Of a stretch of DNA of 64,000 bases, positions 62,021 through 64,000 are shown in pieces. The stretch covers positions 2,232,001 through 2,296,000 of the forward strand of contig NZ_AP028055.1 in the NCBI RefSeq assembly GCF_040365225.1, written 5' to 3'. Each line of letters begins with the position of its first letter. Within the stretch, counting starts at the first letter, position 1. This DNA is from Bacteroides sedimenti. GTDB lineage: Bacteria; Bacteroidota; Bacteroidia; Bacteroidales; Bacteroidaceae. The position numbers and the translations under genes were made by a program. A model generated the notes under the pieces. It was given only the letters and a program-made list of their open reading frames with translations. It had not been told where the DNA came from and did no database searches.

Positions 62021-62028
62021 TATCTTTG
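62021..62028 (+). promoter_or_regulatory. -7 box upstream of the SNF2 helicase gene
   Basis: TATCTTTG is a perfect -7 match 28 bases before the ATG; TTTT at 61998-62001, 19 bases upstream, is a weak -33. The transcript would start near 62035. Confidence 0.55.
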
Positions 62029-62055
62029 TATCTTAAATCAAGAATTCATCTTTTA

Positions 62056-64000
62056 ATGTCAAAATTAATCGTAGGACTTACCCGCCATCTCAGTTTAGGT
62101 ACTCTTCTTATACCTTATTTGGTCAAAAAAGAATCCGAAGAGATTATACTGGTGGAAGAACAAGCTACCTCCGCTTCTCTTTCTGATGAATCGCTTAACG
62201 AAGCTGAGAAAGAGATTATCCGGCTATCGCTCTGTTATTCGGAAAAAGCTTTGATGCAGGTATATTCAAAAGAGAAAACTGTATCAGCATTTCTTCGTAA
62301 ACTGACAGAGGAGAGATTAAAAGAGATCATTCGTTCTTATATTGATAAAAAAATGATGGAAATCATTCAACTGGTTCGTATACATAAGATTCCACTGTAT
62401 CAAAAAGAATCAGGAAAGAAAACACTGTACAGCCACAGCCGTATAACGTTATTAAACAACGATGCTGAAGTGTTTTTTCATTTCGACATGGATGATCATC
62501 ATTTCAGATATTCAATAACCTGCACTGCTAATGGAAGGCCTGTGGTTCTGAAAGAGAAAAAACCGGTTATCATCCTTGCCTCACATCCTGCAGCAATTCT
62601 GGCCAAAGATGAACTGATGGTATTTAAAGGTATTGAAGCCTCACGACTGCTGCCTTTTTTCAACAAAGATTGGGTCGAGGTTCCTGTCTCGATGGCAGAA
62701 AAGTACATAGAGCAAATTGTAAAACCCGCCTTGGAATATTTTGAGGTAAAAGCAACAGGACTTGATATCAAACAGCTGCCAGTTTATAATAAAGCCGAAC
62801 TCTCCATTGAGAAATCGATTCTGGAGCAACCTTTGCTTAAACTCTGTTTCCGATACAATGAATATAACTTTCCTCCTGAAGAAGAAATCAGGAAAAAGTA
62901 CGTCAGTATAGAGCATATTGAGAATCATTTTGAAATAAGATATTTTACTCGGGACTATCTGTGGGAAAAAGAGTGTGTTGAACAACTGAAGAGCTGTAAA
63001 CTGAAACAGATTAATGCCAACCAATTCATGTTATCAGAGGATGCAACGGAAAAGAGCCTGATACAATGGATTGGAAATCATAAAGAGCTGCTGCAACGGA
63101 ACTTTGAGTTAAACCAAAGTGGATCTTGTTCAAGTTACTACTTGGGCGAGATTACAATGAAACAGGAAATAAGCGTGCAACCTGACTGGTTCGACATACA
63201 GATAATGGTTCAGATAGGGAATTATCGCTTCCCCTTTATCTACTTCAAAAGAAATATAATCAAAGGAATCAGAGAGTTTATACTCCCCGATAACTCTATT
63301 GCTCTACTGCCTGAAGAATGGTTTGAGAAATACAATGATTTAATGGCATTGGGGAGCAAACAAAAAGATAGTATTCGCTTACAGAAGGTACACTTTAAAG
63401 TGGTTGACGAACTAGAATCAGGCGAATATAATAAGGATATTGAAGAATTACTGAAAGGATTCCACGAAAAGAAAGAGTACTCTGTTCCTCCACGTATTAA
63501 GGCCACTCTTCGCTCTTACCAAAAAGAAGGATTTTCATGGATGGTTCATCTAAGGGAAAACAATTTCGGCGGATGTCTTGCAGATGATATGGGACTGGGT
63601 AAAACTTTGCAAACCATTACAGCACTGCAACACCTGTATAATCCTTTGGATATTAACACAAAAGAGATAATTACCTCTTACGACACTCACAAGGGCGACG
63701 CAACTGGACAATTATCTCTCTTTGGAGAAGATGAAAACAGAGAACTTACAGCTTCCGGAACAATTCTTTCCCCCGAAAGTGAGAATCCACTAACTCCACA
63801 AGGAATAAATTTTGCAGAACAGCTTTCGGCATCATTGGTCGTTGTCCCAACTTCTCTCCTTCCCAATTGGATAAAGGAAATCCGTAAATTCAGTTCATTA
63901 AGTACTTATGAGTATTCGGGAACAGGGAGGATAAGGAGTAAAGGAATAAAACGTATTTTTAATCACTACAATGTTGTGCTGACTACCTACGGAGTACTAA
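62056..64000 (+). CDS. SNF2-family DNA helicase/ATPase, 3' end beyond window
   Basis: Only the first 648 codons are present and the frame is open to the last base. The protein starts MSKLIVGLTRHLSLGTLLIP and has about 470 residues of Bacteroidetes-type N-terminal region without recognised domains. The SNF2 ATPase follows: LRSYQKEGFSWMVHLRENNFGGCLADDMGLGKTLQ holds the Q-like motif and Walker A (Lys516). The helicase core then contains an acidic, low-complexity insert (about residues 545-585) before VVVPTSLLPNWIKEI. It is a double-stranded-DNA translocase of chromatin-remodeller type, in bacteria often linked to transcription recycling or DNA repair. The C-terminal helicase lobe would lie outside the window. 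Confidence 0.9.
   Translation, partial: MSKLIVGLTRHLSLGTLLIPYLVKKESEEIILVEEQATSASLSDESLNEAEKEIIRLSLCYSEKALMQVYSKEKTVSAFLRKLTEERLKEIIRSYIDKKMMEIIQLVRIHKIPLYQKESGKKTLYSHSRITLLNNDAEVFFHFDMDDHHFRYSITCTANGRPVVLKEKKPVIILASHPAAILAKDELMVFKGIEASRLLPFFNKDWVEVPVSMAEKYIEQIVKPALEYFEVKATGLDIKQLPVYNKAELSIEKSILEQPLLKLCFRYNEYNFPPEEEIRKKYVSIEHIENHFEIRYFTRDYLWEKECVEQLKSCKLKQINANQFMLSEDATEKSLIQWIGNHKELLQRNFELNQSGSCSSYYLGEITMKQEISVQPDWFDIQIMVQIGNYRFPFIYFKRNIIKGIREFILPDNSIALLPEEWFEKYNDLMALGSKQKDSIRLQKVHFKVVDELESGEYNKDIEELLKGFHEKKEYSVPPRIKATLRSYQKEGFSWMVHLRENNFGGCLADDMGLGKTLQTITALQHLYNPLDINTKEIITSYDTHKGDATGQLSLFGEDENRELTASGTILSPESENPLTPQGINFAEQLSASLVVVPTSLLPNWIKEIRKFSSLSTYEYSGTGRIRSKGIKRIFNHYNVVLTTYGVL

Overview
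The window looks like a chromosome segment of a Bacteroidales bacterium, most likely Bacteroides or a close relative. Supporting evidence is SusC/SusD-type glycan import, a one-piece hybrid two-component sensor, Ser-type sulfatases, promoters of the Bacteroidetes kind (-7 TAnnTTTG, sometimes with TTTG about 19 bases upstream), and an AT-rich base composition. No insertion sequence, phage gene or CRISPR array was recognised.

Bases 1-21.7 kb and 35.9-50.5 kb form a large host-glycan (glycosaminoglycan) utilisation locus, interrupted by an unrelated block. The first part (0-9 kb) has a sulfatase cut by the window edge, a GH20 hexosaminidase, a GH2 beta-galactosidase and a GH29 fucosidase, a set suited to sulfated, fucosylated Gal-GlcNAc chains such as keratan sulfate or mucin glycans. 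A hybrid sensor/regulator (HTCS), a secreted beta-helix protein, a PL8 lyase and two sulfatases follow. The second part (36-50 kb) has a PL8 lyase, a small surface lipoprotein, SusD, SusC, a third PL8 lyase, another sulfatase and a GH88 unsaturated glucuronyl hydrolase, the standard set for chondroitin sulfate or hyaluronan. Expected flow: extracellular cleavage, SusC/D uptake, periplasmic desulfation and GH88 cleavage, with the HTCS sensing oligosaccharide products.

Between the two parts lie a short aconitase-X-like fragment (21.8 kb), an RND efflux operon with its own two-component system and a PAP2 phosphatase (22.3-30.8 kb), and a very AT-rich run of minus-strand genes for small secreted, lipoprotein or membrane proteins, including one frameshifted gene and one gene remnant (30.9-34.8 kb). 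Next comes 1.1 kb of non-coding DNA holding the strangest structures in the window: two related elements with different but perfectly self-complementary 18-base arms and identical 103-base loops, and a four-copy 22-bp array of palindromes.

From 51 kb onward the genes are ordinary chromosomal ones: a HAD hydrolase, a DUF169 protein, a UraA-type permease, a small basic protein, tRNA-Trp, a nucleosidase-like protein, a coiled-coil protein with zapA, a candidate 6S-type RNA and rny, a PLP-dependent sulfur amino acid enzyme, sucCD, and the 5' part of a SNF2-type helicase that runs off the window. Starts were moved from the longest open frame wherever a signal peptide or promoter position showed a later start. 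All functional calls are made by eye from motifs, without database searches.
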